DNA of 64,000 nucleotides, taken from the NCBI GenBank assembly GCA_958299035.1, contig CATQJL010000223.1, forward strand, positions 71,469,006 through 71,533,005. The letters run 5' to 3'. Numbering within the stretch: position 1 is the first letter of the stretch; every line of letters begins with the position of its first letter. This document shows positions 1 to 11,590 of this stretch, in pieces. Under the pieces are notes generated by a model. That model made no database searches and was not told where the DNA came from. It saw nothing but the letters and a program-made list of their open reading frames with translations. The stretch is from Cylicocyclus nassatus (Eukaryota > Nematoda > Chromadorea > Rhabditida > Strongylidae). A program made the translations under genes and the position numbers.

Positions 1-1228
1 AGCATTTCTTTAATAATTCCAATTCTTACAAGAGCGTATGGCAAGCATTTTGAGCTAGGTCAACTGTGCTATGACGAGGATGTTCGCAGCATTATGTGGC
101 ACAAAACTGATATCAAAATCAAGAATCAAAGAGTAGTTCTTGAATTACAACATGGTTAAGTTGGTTCTCAGAGTTTCAAGACACCCTGTATCTAAGTGGC
201 GACTGGCTGTTGGTGCCGCATAGTCATACAGCATTTTCCATTGTCAAAAAAGTTTGATGTGAAGCACAAAATGATCCAAAACTTCAACGTAAACACACTG
301 TGTGAGCTTCACTACCTTTTCAACCCTCTGTTGATAAGTTCTTCACTGAATAGATGGAATAAGTAGTTTCGCTGAACAAATAGCTGGAAAATTAGACTGA
401 AGCCAGTAAGCCATAATTAATTCTGCTAGTTCATATCGATTATGTTTGCTGCTCTTGCTATAAGCCGCAGTGGTGTTTCGGAGTTGGCAATGAATGCTAC
501 ATCATATTGAGTCGGCGACAAAATAGGAAGAAATTTTGTTTCGATAGTCCTCAGAACCTGAATGACTCACAAACATTCAACCATTAATCCAAACGTAATA
601 ATCAGACTTATAAGCCGTGATCCTCAGTTCGCTTTAGCTTGCATCAAAGTAGCCTAATCTGCATCAATTTCAAAAGTTTGCAGAAGATGCTTTTTTATAC
701 GTATTTTTCATTATGTTTCTGACTTGTGAAAAAGCTGATTTTATCAGCTTTAAAATTCTTCAACACAAGGTAGAAATTCAGGCATCACTGGGCCACCAGC
801 GTGAGGTATAGTGCCTGCTGATAAAGTTTTTTGATGGTCTCTTAACCGCTCCAGAGGTTTGCAAGGGACGAGTGGCAGGTATGCTGCTGTCCAAGAAATT
901 TTTCAGTCAAGCATGAGGAGGCTGGTGTTGGCGAAGCGGTGAATGGAGAAAATCTGGGGAACAGAGAAGGCAACACCGACGTAGACGTCAAGGAGGAGGC
1001 CATTATCATAAGTGGTACCCCATGGACATGGGGGATACCACTACTTCTGACAAAATATGTTTTAAAAAGAGTTTCAATTATTGACGCAGTCGAAGACCCA
1101 TGGAAAAGCCGGTTTTTTCTCAAAAATTCGAACTTCCGAGTGTCTTTCCTAAAACAGTTTTATTCAATATCTGCAAAAAACATCCATACAGAACTATCAT
1201 TCCAGTCAATACGCAAAACGATTCACGA
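1..1228 (+). pseudogene. Decayed group B secreted-peptide gene in a duplicated segment
   Basis: This stretch aligns along its length with 10,003-11,235 (shared runs such as the one around GAGCGTATGGCAAGCATTTT near the start of both). The sister has a signal-peptide exon at 10,645. Here the matching exon near 687 is cut by a deletion: the frame stops after about 11 codons and the donor region is gone. A last-exon frame remains at 917-1081 (55 codons, stop TGA 1082): Gly/Trp/Cys start, an Arg/His stretch, then His-Tyr-His. A TGA lies immediately before this frame, and a 1-nt indel against the sister shifts it from the upstream Cys-Cys codons. I read it as a pseudogene. The window edge hides anything upstream. 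Confidence 0.6.
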
Positions 1229-1230
1229 TA

Positions 1231-2145
1231 TTAGGTTGGTGCAAAAGTAATGCGCGTTTTTCTAGCCCTTTTCAAGATAGCTTTTCTCCATTAAAGTTTT
1301 TCCTATGAAACTCACCCAGCATAATTTCAAGAAGCTTATTTCATGCTCTATTCAGCGGTGGTTAAAAGAAGCCTTTAGCCTCATTCGATAAAAATTTATA
1401 GAGCTTCATACAACCGCACTCGGAACCGGAATCTCATTGCACTTACTTTTTTGGTCAGAATTTTAGCGCGAGTAAACCCATTCTTTTGAAAATTCAAGTA
1501 CTGTATGTAGTAGAAATTTTCTACATTATGCACGCTTTACTGTTTTCTCAGAAGTTATTTAGACTGAGATTTCGGCGCCCCAACATGAGTGATGGTTTTG
1601 ACCATTCTGTGGCCTATAGATTTCTTTTGAAGAGGGCAATCGCCAAAGTTTTGCTCATTTCTGTAAGCGTAAGGGTGGGCCTCCTGTTGACAGTTTTGCA
1701 GAAATGTGGAAGCTGTTCAGTACACAGAAAATCAAAAATCTCCGTATTTTGGGATTTTGAGGGTTACGAAAAAATGTCGAAAAAAGCGGACAATTTTGAA
1801 TATTATTTTTTCCTTTTTGCAAATCTTCTTTGTTTGAGCCCTTTTGTACTTTTTTTGTACTATTGGCTTACGGCTACAAGATAGTCAACTTATCATTTAT
1901 ACCGACAAAACTTGAAGGAAGTTATGATCAGTTAAAAAGGAGGTTTCCGAAAAAAATTTTTTTGCTTATCAATCCATATTTTTTCACCAATTTGCGAAGT
2001 TAACCTAAGGCAATGTGCGCTGTATAGAGAAAGGTTTGACGCCTCTGATGAACTTTGGTGCACTGAAAAATATGGATTTTTTAGAAAGTTATAGCACGTC
2101 AAAGTGAGAACTCGCAAAACGCGCATTACTTTTGCACCAACCTAA
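1231..2145. mobile_element. Non-autonomous mariner-like element
   Basis: Inverted ends read TTAGGTTGGTGCAAAAGTAA at 1231 and its complement ending at 2145. The match runs about 31 bp through a GCGCGTTTT block. TA dinucleotides flank both sides (1229-1230 and 2146-2147), as in Tc1/mariner insertions. The 915 bp between them have no frame resembling a mariner transposase, so it is a deletion derivative or strongly decayed. The duplicate locus near 11,235 lacks the element, so it inserted after the 1-1228/10,003-11,235 duplication. Confidence 0.85.
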
Positions 2146-2147
2146 TA

Positions 2148-4100
2148 TAATATTTGATATTTGTTGCCTACTATCTAGTCTACATCATGTTCAAGAAAAT
2201 GTGTCATAGTTATAAAGAGAAAAGTTACGAAATTAGTACATATGTGCCAGCCTATAAATATCAAGTAAACACACATCTTCGAATTAGAATTTCCATTTTT
2301 ATCATGCCTTTATAGGAGGAGATCTTCAAATGTTGATATAAAGAAAGGAAAACTTGACGAAAGCTTACAATGGAGAAATATTTGGTAACTGTGAATCTTC
2401 GTGATAAGGTGCGCAACACTGGATACGATTTGGAACGCTGATTTCATAGTTTTTTTTATCTGCGAAAAACTCAAATCAAGTCACGACATTTTAACACCAA
2501 AAATCAGCAATCTCTTAGACTTATCTTAGACAGCCATCACGAAATTCGTAATGTCCTATTAAGCAAACAAAAACAGCAACCAGGGAACATTAACTTCATA
2601 TTGGGCTGTACAACTGCGAGGGAAGAGTTGAGTAGTCATGATTTTTGCCCAACATCTTGAAAAGTTGATTCGATTGATGCTTTACTTTGTTTAGAGAAGT
2701 TTTAATGTATAGAGGGCAGATTTGTAATCATCTAGTCATCGCAAATTCATGGTTACACGTATCATAACAAAGGTCACAATAGCTAGTAGCATGCTTTGTT
2801 AGTGCTTGTCCAAGTATGTATGGCGTAGTTTTTAGAAAACTAGTTTCACCTTATCACTCCACAAGACTGGGAATAGCAGCATATTTGTACTAATTCACAA
2901 GCGTGCATATCTTAAGGAGTTTTTCTATAGATTTTGAATACTTTGAAACAAGATACGAGATACACAACTTGGAATCTTCTTGCAAATTCTGCTGTAGTTC
3001 ATTTTTTCATGCGTCTACTAGAATCTGATCATTTACCATGGTAAACGGTGTCGGTACAACGCTGAGAATGTGACATATTTGATGCTCGTGAGATGGGAGA
3101 CAAACTGAAACCAAAATTTGGACTGGAAGTGAATGCACTTACGTATGCTATTATATGAAGCATCCCTTATTTTTTTTAGACTCAACAACGGTCTTCATGA
3201 AATTTTTGAGGTAAAGTGTTGTTGGTGTATTGCAAAGAATGGCAACCTAGACATCATACCCAAAAGAATTCTTGTTCACTATATGAGTGAAATGCACTAA
3301 TCATCAGACAGATGTGGCTCAAAATTACGAAATACTAAAACTGAATCAAAATTGTAGTGTAAGATGTTTACTTGGCTTTAGGATGCAGTATGCGAGTATT
3401 TCAAAAGTTAATTTGTGCTCTTTCACAATGTAAGTGTTGGCAACATTTACACGAAATGAAACTGTTCTTTTTTCTCGATATATAAATGTGTAAACGACAG
3501 GAGAAGTGACTGCTTCTGCATAAATGCTAGAATATCTCCTACAATCCTCTAACCATTGTCATTTTACGCATTCCAGAGCAGAGGCCCTGTTTGATCTCTA
3601 TTCTTGGTTTTGTGAAAAAAAAAAGCTTCATGCCGTCACAAATTTGTGAGTGAACCAACCGCTACCCTGAGTTACGCAACAAAGTGTCTGCTTTTGTATG
3701 CTAACGCGGAAAGATGAAACAGACTACTGCTTTTACTTCAGAACAACTTTTTTGACATTTTTTGGCAACCTCAAACAGATTCACTTAGGGTACGTACATA
3801 TCCAAATTACATTTTATGTTCACGTTTCTGAACCGATGAAACAGAAACTCGTGACAGTTGTGACGTATACGTGCGGGTATTCGCAATGTGTTGAAGTGAC
3901 CTTTTGAAAGTAAAAAGTGTGGCATTTACATTCATCGCGCCATAAAAATGATCGAAACTGTTGCAAGCAGTGCTTGTCCCCACTTGTACCTTCAGGCTAC
4001 AAATTTTACTATTCTTATGATTTGCAATGGCTTCTACCACTTTGATACATTAGTGCAATATGAGTGATAATTCTGAAAAAGAATTGATTGAATACACAAC
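2148..4100. other. AT-rich stretch without supported genes
   Basis: About 2 kb of AT-rich sequence. Short frames at 3698-3907 and on the minus strand at 3807-4040 have no signal peptide, domain or repeat I recognise, and overlap each other. It lies upstream of the group C gene at 4168 and may hold its promoter; I see no clear promoter motif. Confidence 0.4.
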
Positions 4101-4167
4101 AAACTCAACTTCTATCAGAACATGTCGTTGCTATTTGAAGAACTTGTTATATTCTTTACTTTAGAAA

Positions 4168-4551
4168 ATGCACATGTCGCGATCATTTGGCTTCCTGTTT
4201 TTGGCGTGTATCTTTGTAGTGGCACTAAGCAAGAAAGTATGTTTGTGAATCGCTTTCTCTTACGTATCATTTTTACAGCACTTTGCAGAGTCAAAACCAA
4301 CGGAGCTTGCGAATCCGGACGACATCAAAATCGACAACAGTGAGACCCGGTCGGTGAAGATAAGAAAGAAGAGGAATAAAGTCTACAGGCGGCGATTTGA
4401 CACAGTAAAAAAGTGCATTGAACGAAAGAAGAGGGAGCGCCGAGCGTTAAAGGATGGAAGGAGAGTGAAAGGGATAAATAAGTGCTGGAAAGATTTCCTC
4501 GATCGCAACCTCAAATCATCAGCTCATGCAAAAAGTGCTGGACCCAAATGA
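4168..4551 (+). CDS. Group C secreted Lys/Arg-rich peptide, intact
   Basis: Two exons, 4168-4236 and 4279-4551, joined in phase 0 across a 42-bp intron (GTATGT...TTTTACAG). The predicted product is 113 aa. Residues 1-21 form a signal peptide with core FGFLFLACIFVVAL; the rest is hydrophilic and very basic, with KIRKKR and RRRF runs and a block KKCIERKKRERR followed 20 residues later by a second Cys. The start is set by TTTACTTTAG at 4155-4164, a trans-splice-type acceptor four bases before ATG. The same Cys-Ile-x-x-Lys/Arg block occurs in the 60-kb minus-strand gene and the 28.5-kb fragment, so this is a family. No known domain is recognised. Secretion follows from the signal peptide; an antimicrobial or nucleic-acid-binding role is only a guess from charge. 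Confidence 0.72.
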
Positions 4552-4653
4552 TCAAATTTTTGGTTATAACGGCATAAATCTTTTGTGTAGATTGGCGATA
4601 TATCAGGACAATACCTAGATTTGTAATTACCGTGAGAAGAAAACGTCAATATA

Positions 4654-5361
4654 TTAGGTCGTACCGAAAGTTCTGTCGTTTCATTTTTGAAAAATCATAA
4701 CTTTGCGCTGTCACAACGGATTTGCCAACTTATAATTTTATTGGAAAGAATAAATCTTTCGCTTTCGAACGCCGTTTTGCGGAGCTCGCGATTCACACTG
4801 GGTGCGCAGATAAAAATGGAAAACTAAGACCACATAAGCTTTGACCATTTTAAGTTAGGTCACCAAAAATCTGGAATGCCGCAGAAAAATCTGAAATCGT
4901 CAGTACATATGTTTTTTGGCCTACCTTTGCATCTGTGAAAAGTTTGTGCCGTTTGGACGTCTCTGTGAGAAGTTATGATTTTCGCGAAAATTGACGAATT
5001 AATCAATTTTGGTGTTTTCCATAGTAAACTCGATATTCATAACTTCTCACAGAGACTTCCAAACGGCACAAACTTTTCACAGATGCAAGGATAGGCCAAA
5101 AAACATATGTACTGACGATTTCAGATTTTTCTGCGGCATTCCAGATTTTTGGTGACCTAACTTAGAATGGTCAAAGTTTACATGCTCTTAGTTTTCCATT
5201 TTTATCTCCGCACCCAGTACGAAACAGAAGCTCTACAGAAGAGCATTCGAAAGCGAAGGATTTACTCTTTCTAATAAAAATGTAAGAAAGTAAATCCGTT
5301 GTGACAGCGCAAAGTTATGATTTTTCAAAAATGAAACGACAGAACTTTCGGTACGACCTAA
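4654..5361. mobile_element. Foldback mariner-type MITE
   Basis: The ends TTAGGTCGTACCGAAAGTTC and complement are flanked by TA (4652-4653; 5362-5363). The whole 708 bp is an imperfect palindrome: each arm is about 340 bp and the loop lies near 5000-5030. No coding capacity is seen. It sits about 100 bp after the group C gene at 4168-4551 and could form a strong RNA hairpin if transcribed. Confidence 0.85.
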
Positions 5362-5363
5362 TA

Positions 5364-6630
5364 AATACTCCATCGCTTTTATAGTATAGTCTCAAGCAAC
5401 TTCATTATGAGACATCGCAGCCTTATCAACAGCAAACAAACCAATCATTTGTAAAGAAAAGGTTCTTTCCTGCTATGATAAGCGGAATACACTTACAATC
5501 TGCGCAAGTTCACGTTAGAAGACTGGTGATCTACTTAGTCTGCACTGACCAGTGCGAAGTGTCATTGAGCCTGCTACCCTTTTCAGGATATACTGACTTG
5601 GTTCCTGAATCATTAGGTATATCAGCTTCAGTTAATGGTGAAAATCTTCTAAAGTTGTTACAACTGTGATGATTTCATAGTCGTTCAAACAAGAAATCCA
5701 TATCTTTCCCATGAATAAAATTATCGCGGACGAGAGTTGAGCTGACTTGGTTGGATTGTTTTCTTTATTACTAATTGTTCCGTGTAGTGCTTTCGTTTCA
5801 TTATTAATGTGCATGGTTCGTGCGTATCTAAATAAATTTAAAAAATAAAAATAAACACATTCCTTACATTAAATCATCAAAATAAATTTTTAAAAATCGA
5901 CATATCCCTTACATTGGATCATATATGTACTTCAGTTTGAAAAAATGAGTGCGGTATAGCAAACGCTTCAAATTCTATATGAACTTACGCACTTTACGCG
6001 TGACAGAACAATCCTTTTTAGTATCCAAAGAAATTTAACAAACATCACTTTCTTGAGTAGAAAAAGATGACTTGACTGGATGATTGTTACTGTGTCTCAA
6101 TGATTCTAACTTCTGAAATATGCGCTCGAGTGTCTCCACCTCAGTGATGGTCCATACTTCGTGTGAAAAATTCATAAAAATGAAATGGAGATGCTACGGG
6201 TTATAACGGCTTCGCTTTCGAAGCAAGTGCACTGTGCATGCGCTTATTCATGATCTGTTGGAATGTTCTGCCGTGGAGCATGACCAGTGACCTTTTTCAA
6301 AGAATGCTTGCTCTGACAGAAACGTCATAAACATAAGCAGAAATTTTAAACAACAAGTTATAGTTAGTTCTATTCCACTTTCTGCGAGTTCAGTGATATC
6401 CAACCTTTTCAAAGACTCCTAGAAATTCAAAACATACAAGAAGGATTTGCAATAGTACTTCTTCTTTTCTTCTTTTCTTTTATTGAAATGAAAGCAAAGC
6501 AATTAATGATAACTTACATGGTGAGAGCTTCTTTGTTTGTGTATTTTTTGTGTCATTGTCAAGCGGACAAAATGGGACCTTCTTTACTGCATTGTTCTAA
6601 ATGTGTCGCAAAAAAGGTTTTGCGCTCCTT
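5364..6630. other. Stretch without supported genes
   Basis: AT-rich sequence with weak overlapping frames (5475-5669 plus; 5632-5814 minus). A 38-codon frame from 6518 begins with a hydrophobic stretch (MVRASLFVYFLCHC) but lacks the acceptor-proximal ATG, intron and second exon of the other peptide genes, so I do not call it a gene. Confidence 0.35.
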
Positions 6631-6632
6631 GT

Positions 6633-7280
6633 AATTATACAAGGTGCCAAAAAATGAGCCTGTTTAATTTTTTTTCTCGTCGTGAAGTCCTTAGAAAAGC
6701 TTTAAGAACCTTTCCGTAGAACTGGCCTCAACTTAAATTTGAAGTATGAAGCAGATCACCGATCGCTATCCATTTTCATAGAACGGTAAGATTTTTGAAG
6801 TGAATTTTTGAAGGTCTTTATTCAAATTCTGGGAGCAGACGAAACAACGTGAAAACTTCAGCACTAGGCTAATCAGAGCCACTGACACCAAATGTGAACT
6901 TTTCCGCCTTCGTTCATAAGTTATGCCCAATGACCTCAGTGAGTGCTTTGACAATGCTCCCTAAAACTGTGATTACAGCATTAAAAGAGCTTTTACAGCT
7001 CCTAAAAGTTGTGTAATGTCAACGCCGTGAATACCCCTAAGCTCAACTTTTCAGATTACTTGGAATTTTTTTAAACCAGTAATCTACAATAACGTAGCTG
7101 AAAGCTGAAAGTTCTTACCGTAATCCAATAAGGAGGAGGGATCAGTGATTTGCTTTGAGCTATGAATCGAAGTTGAAGCCAGCACTACAAAATGGTATTT
7201 GAAGCTATTTGAAAGACAATATAATAATAAAGTTATTAACAATCAAACTGTAAGCACACTTTTTGGGACACACTTTATAT
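6633..7280. mobile_element. Degenerate Tc1/mariner-like element
   Basis: The left end TATACAAGGTGCCAAAAAAT near 6633 and the right end TTTTTTGGGACACACTTTAT near 7257 are diverged inverted repeats of the TACAGGGTGTCCC type. The right half resembles 63,640-63,820, including the shared run GAAGCCAGC(A/T)CTACAAAA. No transposase frame remains. The borders are approximate. Confidence 0.5.
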
Positions 7281-7631
7281 TGGCAAGTAAAAGAAAAACA
7301 GATAAAGATTTAGCTTTTGGTCAGTGCTCTCACTCACTCAAGCTTGACTAATCCGAAAATTTTCGTTAAACCTCTGATGTGAAAGGCATCTTTAGATAGG
7401 GTTGGACACATAAAGAGATATATAACGATATATCTTGGCAATCGATCTGGTTTATCAGGGTCACTCCTTTAATTCGTAAGATTGAACACGATTTTTAAAA
7501 ACCGAGATTGGCTGATACAATAAACTCGGAAGTTGTAAGGGTTTTTGGATGGGCATCATATCATGACAATCCGCTAATGCTTTTGGGAAGTATCCACTCA
7601 TTTTCTTCAGTGAATAAATTTTTTTTAGAAA

Positions 7632-8278
7632 ATGCTACTTTTATATTTATTTTTTGTGCTGTTTCTGACTTGCAACTGTGCGGTGCCATTTGATATAAGC
7701 AACCTAAGGCAAAATTCTTCGTCAGCCCTTAATACGGGAACAGGACAAGGTAAAGCAGCCAATCATAAAATTTCCATTTCCAATTTCCATTCCTATTTTT
7801 TAAAGCGAACATTCAAGGAAATGGGAATTATCAAGGAAGCTGCTGTCCGAGAATATGGGGCAGCAGACGACTGAAAAGACTCTGGAGTGGAGGCCACGGC
7901 CGAGGAAGACATCGTCACGCAAGGCATCGTCATCACCATCGTCATGGTCATCACAGAGTTTATTGTAATGACAACTGTGAGGAACCATCAAAGCGGAACG
8001 TTACATTCTATATCTTCGAAAATGTCAAAGTAGCTGCAAAGACAAACGTTTTTGTTGTTATACTATTTTATTCAAGTGGCTACTTTATAAATACGTTCAT
8101 AACTCTTGATAACTGGGTAGACGCAAATAAAATGGTATTTTTTGTTACAGCCCATTGGCTTCAAAGCATTATATCAAAGTCAAGCTTCGTAATAGATATA
8201 GTTCCCTTTATGACTTGCGATGCGAATGATAAAGCGAGCGATGCTTGTCAGTTTCCTAAGAATAAACAAAATGTGTAA
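7632..8278 (+). CDS. Group B secreted His/Arg-rich peptide with an extended C-terminus
   Basis: An ATG at 7632 lies three bases after a TTTTTTTTAG acceptor. Exon 1 (7632-7749) encodes a signal peptide with core LLLYLFFVLFLTCNCAVPF and an Asn/Ser-rich linker. Intron 7750-7805 (or to 7817; both keep phase 1) leads to an exon coding Gly-Ser-Cys-Cys-Pro, then Arg/Gly/His runs. Sister genes stop after the His run (39,641), but here the matching stop is lost and the frame stays open for about 110 more codons to TAA at 8276-8278, predicting about 196 aa. Two AATAAA signals (8126, 8261) lie inside this extension, so the true mRNA may end before the stop. It may be a live gene with a new tail or a decaying copy. 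Confidence 0.55.
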
Positions 8279-8351
8279 GCCTATAACAACAACAACAAAG
8301 TCGGATCTATGTTTATGAACGATATCGCTGCACGATGCAATAATTCTATAT

Positions 8352-8740
8352 AGCGATCAAAGGATGTGTTAAGGTCGAAGTTGTTACTGCTCTTAATGGA
8401 CTGTCTGTAAAAAAATATATGTAGGTGCAAACCCTACCGGTTCTCTGGAACAACAAATTTCGTATTCATCAATGCCAACATCCATACGAGAAGAGTGCTT
8501 GCTTGCATTACAAAGAAGAAAAAGGTTGGAACGAAACAAGTTAAAGTCAAAAATTACCACAAAAACCCGCGGAATTCTACTGAAAGCGTGCAGCTCTTTT
8601 ACTATAACTCGCGAGGTAACCCGGTTGCTGTTAGTGCTTCGATTCTCCCTTTTATCCTTACCCTGATACCGATTCACCGTCATTGGAGGGTGGAAGGTCT
8701 GATTGGCTTAGGGGTGGGATCAAACTTTTTCCAATTCTAA
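8352..8740 (+). other. Unassigned open frame, possible exon fragment
   Basis: One frame is open from about 8407 to TAA 8738-8740 and codes about 110 residues: a basic N-terminal half (ITKKKKVGTKQVKVKNYHKN), a hydrophobic segment (SASILPFILTLIPI) and a Gly-rich end. The only ATG is not at the start of the open stretch. I do not recognise the family, and no convincing splice acceptor or signal peptide was found. It may be chance or a fossil exon. Confidence 0.25.
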
Positions 8741-8859
8741 GTCTTCAAATTTGAACCCATAATGGCTCTCACTCCGTCACATTGGCACAGTAATAATCTG
8801 ATTATCACATGACTTTTTATTTTATTATTTAGTGCAATTGGGTACTACGTGGTTTTTTC

Positions 8860-9290
8860 AAGCTCAAGATTTATGGAATATCAGCACAAAGTCTAGGAAG
8901 CCACCGGAAATGTGCAAAAAACAAGCTCGCAAAAAAAGCTTTGATTTATTTGATAGTAATCAGACTATTTTTCGAAAGTTTCAAACAAAAATTATGAAAA
9001 CAATTCGAAATTAGAGAAGGTAGAAACAATGGGATGAATTTGGCAAATATCTCAAATCATCGAAAAAATTACTCCGTTTAGCGTTTGTCCACCATCCTTC
9101 AAAGTCGATAGATTCAAAAAATAGTACAGATTTTTGCATCGATTCGATGTATGGTTAAAACACTACGTGTTGTTTTTCAGTGCACGCATATTCCGTGAAG
9201 ATAAACTTGCGATTTGCTTCTCAAATCGTATCTCCTTTTCTAGGGTACCAAAGTTATAATAGATCTGTTGCTTGAACTGAACAGGTTATA
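8860..9290. repeat. Dispersed repeat shared with 27,180-27,610
   Basis: Shared runs include ATGTGCAAAAAACAAGCTC versus ATGCAAAAAACAAACTC, and the ending ATAATAGATCTGTTGCTTGA in both places. It is non-coding as far as can be seen. The similarity stops at 9290, where a CAGGGTG-type transposon end begins, and at 27,610 where a different sequence begins. Confidence 0.6.
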
Positions 9291-9291
9291 C

Positions 9292-9330
9292 AGGGTGCGT
9301 CAAAAGTCTGGGAGCCTTGTACTTTTCAGA
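9292..9330 (+). repeat. Solitary DNA-transposon end (TACAGGGTG type)
   Basis: TACAGGGTGCGTCAAAAGTC followed by TGGGAGCC, nearly identical to 32,641-32,670. This resembles a Tc1/mariner-group terminal repeat. I found no matching inverted end nearby, so it is a remnant or a truncated copy. The following 650 bp to 10,000 hold no supported gene. Confidence 0.45.
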
Positions 9331-10002
9331 TAAAATGAAGGAAAGTACCTAGAAACAAAAAGTTTGGTGCACATATAATTACAACTATAGCGCAGCTCTC
9401 AAATTTTGAGATTGCCTTTTTTGGCTTTAAAGCAGCCCTTCGAGATCGCAGCGAGTCCACCTGTCGTGGCAAGCATTCAGTCCTAATAAGCTTCTTCCAA
9501 CGCCTTCATGATAACTGCTTCTTTCATCAAGCAAATGTGAGGAGGATAGAGCAAGCTTTTTCTACAACACACTTCCAAGAAAACTTTTACAGTATTGAGA
9601 AATAAAAATTTTAGAATTTGAGTGAAGGCAAGTGTACCCGCATACTGTAAATTCGGACGTCATTGCGCGAAGGAAAGCAGAATATATAACATAAGATCTA
9701 TTTGTGCCATTATAATTGTGCCTATTATAATTGCTCCATTGACGGACTTCAACTGGATGCTAATATATAAGACTCATAGAAGGAAATTTAACCTAGGACT
9801 CATTGCTTCTCTGTAGCTCTGTAGCTTTCAAATTTGTTTGAAGACAGATGACCAATAATACGCAGGTAACATTCGAAAACATTTATTTTTTGTTTTTGAA
9901 AGAGCAACTTTCAGTAAACGCAAATAATTCGATGTGATAGCGCATTTTCTAGCTACAGGATAAGATGTTATACTAAAAATTTTCATTTTTTCGCTCCGCG
10001 TA

Positions 10003-11235
10003 AGCATTTGTTTGATAATTCCGATTTTTACAAGAGCGTATGGCAAGCATTTTCAGCTAGGTAAACTGTGAGAAGAGGATGATCGCAGCATTATGTGACA
10101 CAAAACCAGAATCAAAGAGTAGTTGCGTAAATTACAACATGGTTAGGTGGTTCTCAGACTTTCGTATTTAAGTCGCGATTGGCTGATGCGACATAGTCAT
10201 GCAGCATTTTCCATTGTCAAAAAACTTTGATGTAAAGCACAAAATGATCTATATCTTTAACAGTACTACCATTTCAACCCTCTGCTAATAAGTTCTCCAT
10301 TGAATAGACAGTATCAGTAGTTTCACTGAACAAATAGCTGAAAAATTAGACTGAAGTCGCTAGCCATGATTAATTCTGCTAGTTTACATCGGTTATGTTT
10401 GTTGCTCTTGCTCTAAGCCGCGGTGGTGTTTCGAAGCTGGCGATAAATGCTACTTCATATTAAGTCGGTGACAAACTAGGAAGAAATATTTGTTTTTCAA
10501 TAGCCCTCAGAACCTGAATGACTCACAAACATTTTCAACCATTAATCCAAACGTGACAATCAGACTTATAACCCGTGATTCTCAGTTCGCTTTGGCTGGC
10601 ATCAAAGTAGCCTACTCTGCATCAATTTCAAAAATTTGCAGAAGATGCTTTTTTTATACTTATTCCTCATTCTGTTTCTGATCCGTAACTGTGCGGCCAT
10701 TCAATCTTTGGTATGTGCAATCTGCAATCTTTTTTTTTTTTGAAAAAGCTGATTTTAACAGCTTTAGAATTCTCTAACGCAAGTTGGAGATTCAGGCGTC
10801 ACTGGGCCACCAGTGTGAGGTATAGTGACTGTTGATAAAGTTTTTTAGTGGTCTCGTAACTGCTCCAAAGGTTTGCGGGGGACGAGTGACAAGTAGGCTG
10901 CTGTCCAGAAAATTTTTGCTGTCAAGCAGGGGGAGGCTGCTGCTGGGAAAGCGGTGAATACAGAAAACCCGGGGAACAGAGAAGGCACCACCGACGCAGA
11001 CGTCAAAGAGGAGGCCAGTATCCTGTATGGCACCACCATGGACATGAGGGATACCACTACTGGCAAAACTTGCTTTGAAATAAGTCTTGGTTTTTGGCGC
11101 AATCACCAATGGACAAATGTTTTTTTCTCGAAAATTCAAACTTCCGAGTGTCTATCCTAAAACAGAATTTATTCAATATCCGCAAAAATTATCCTTACGA
11201 AACAGTCATTCCAGTCAATATGCAAAGTGATTAAA
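10003..11235 (+). pseudogene. Group B secreted-peptide gene, probably decayed
   Basis: Acceptor ATTTGCAG at 10,633-10,640 precedes an ATG at 10,645. Exon 1 (10,645-10,710) encodes a 22-residue signal peptide, core LFLYLFLILFLI, with a GTATGTG donor at 10,711 as in group A genes. A middle exon could start at 10,749 but its donor is mutated compared with other copies. The last-exon frame runs 10,890-11,075 (62 codons, stop TGA 11,076): Cys-Cys-Pro, a second and third Cys pair, an Arg/His block and a Tyr/His end. A TGA lies just upstream of this frame. The direct duplicate at 1-1228 is more damaged. I think it is a pseudogene, but an unusual splice could still rescue it. Confidence 0.5.
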
Positions 11236-11590
11236 GACAAGTTTATTTGCCCTGTGTATTTCAGTTTTAACAAGAAAGTATTAGGCGGTTTAGATGAATT
11301 ATGATCAGCCAGCTATTATAATATCTGTTATTCTCGATGCGTAAATGATAAAGCGGCTTAAGACTCTTTCCAAGGTAGGCTTTTAGGCTTTTATTAGTGG
11401 AGCCTTTTTTTATCAGAGAATGATGAGCGAGTTGTTTTCTTAACATTCACGAAAACGGAATGAATCCTCAAAACAATTAGTTAGTACACGTACTTCCATG
11501 CTTACAATTAAAATTTTCGAGACTTCGTGCAGCTCCAGATTACATGATATTTATGGAAAGACAAAAGTCTTCATAACAGTATCATTAGCT

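Noticed and set aside
939..1250. 103-codon frame starting at 939
   Set aside because: Another frame of the same segment keeps the Cys/Arg/His pattern of group B, and the tail of this one runs into the mariner insertion.
6518..6634. Short frame with hydrophobic start (MVRASLFVYFLCHC)
   Set aside because: Only 38 codons, no trans-splice acceptor, no second exon, and its end overlaps a transposon terminal repeat.
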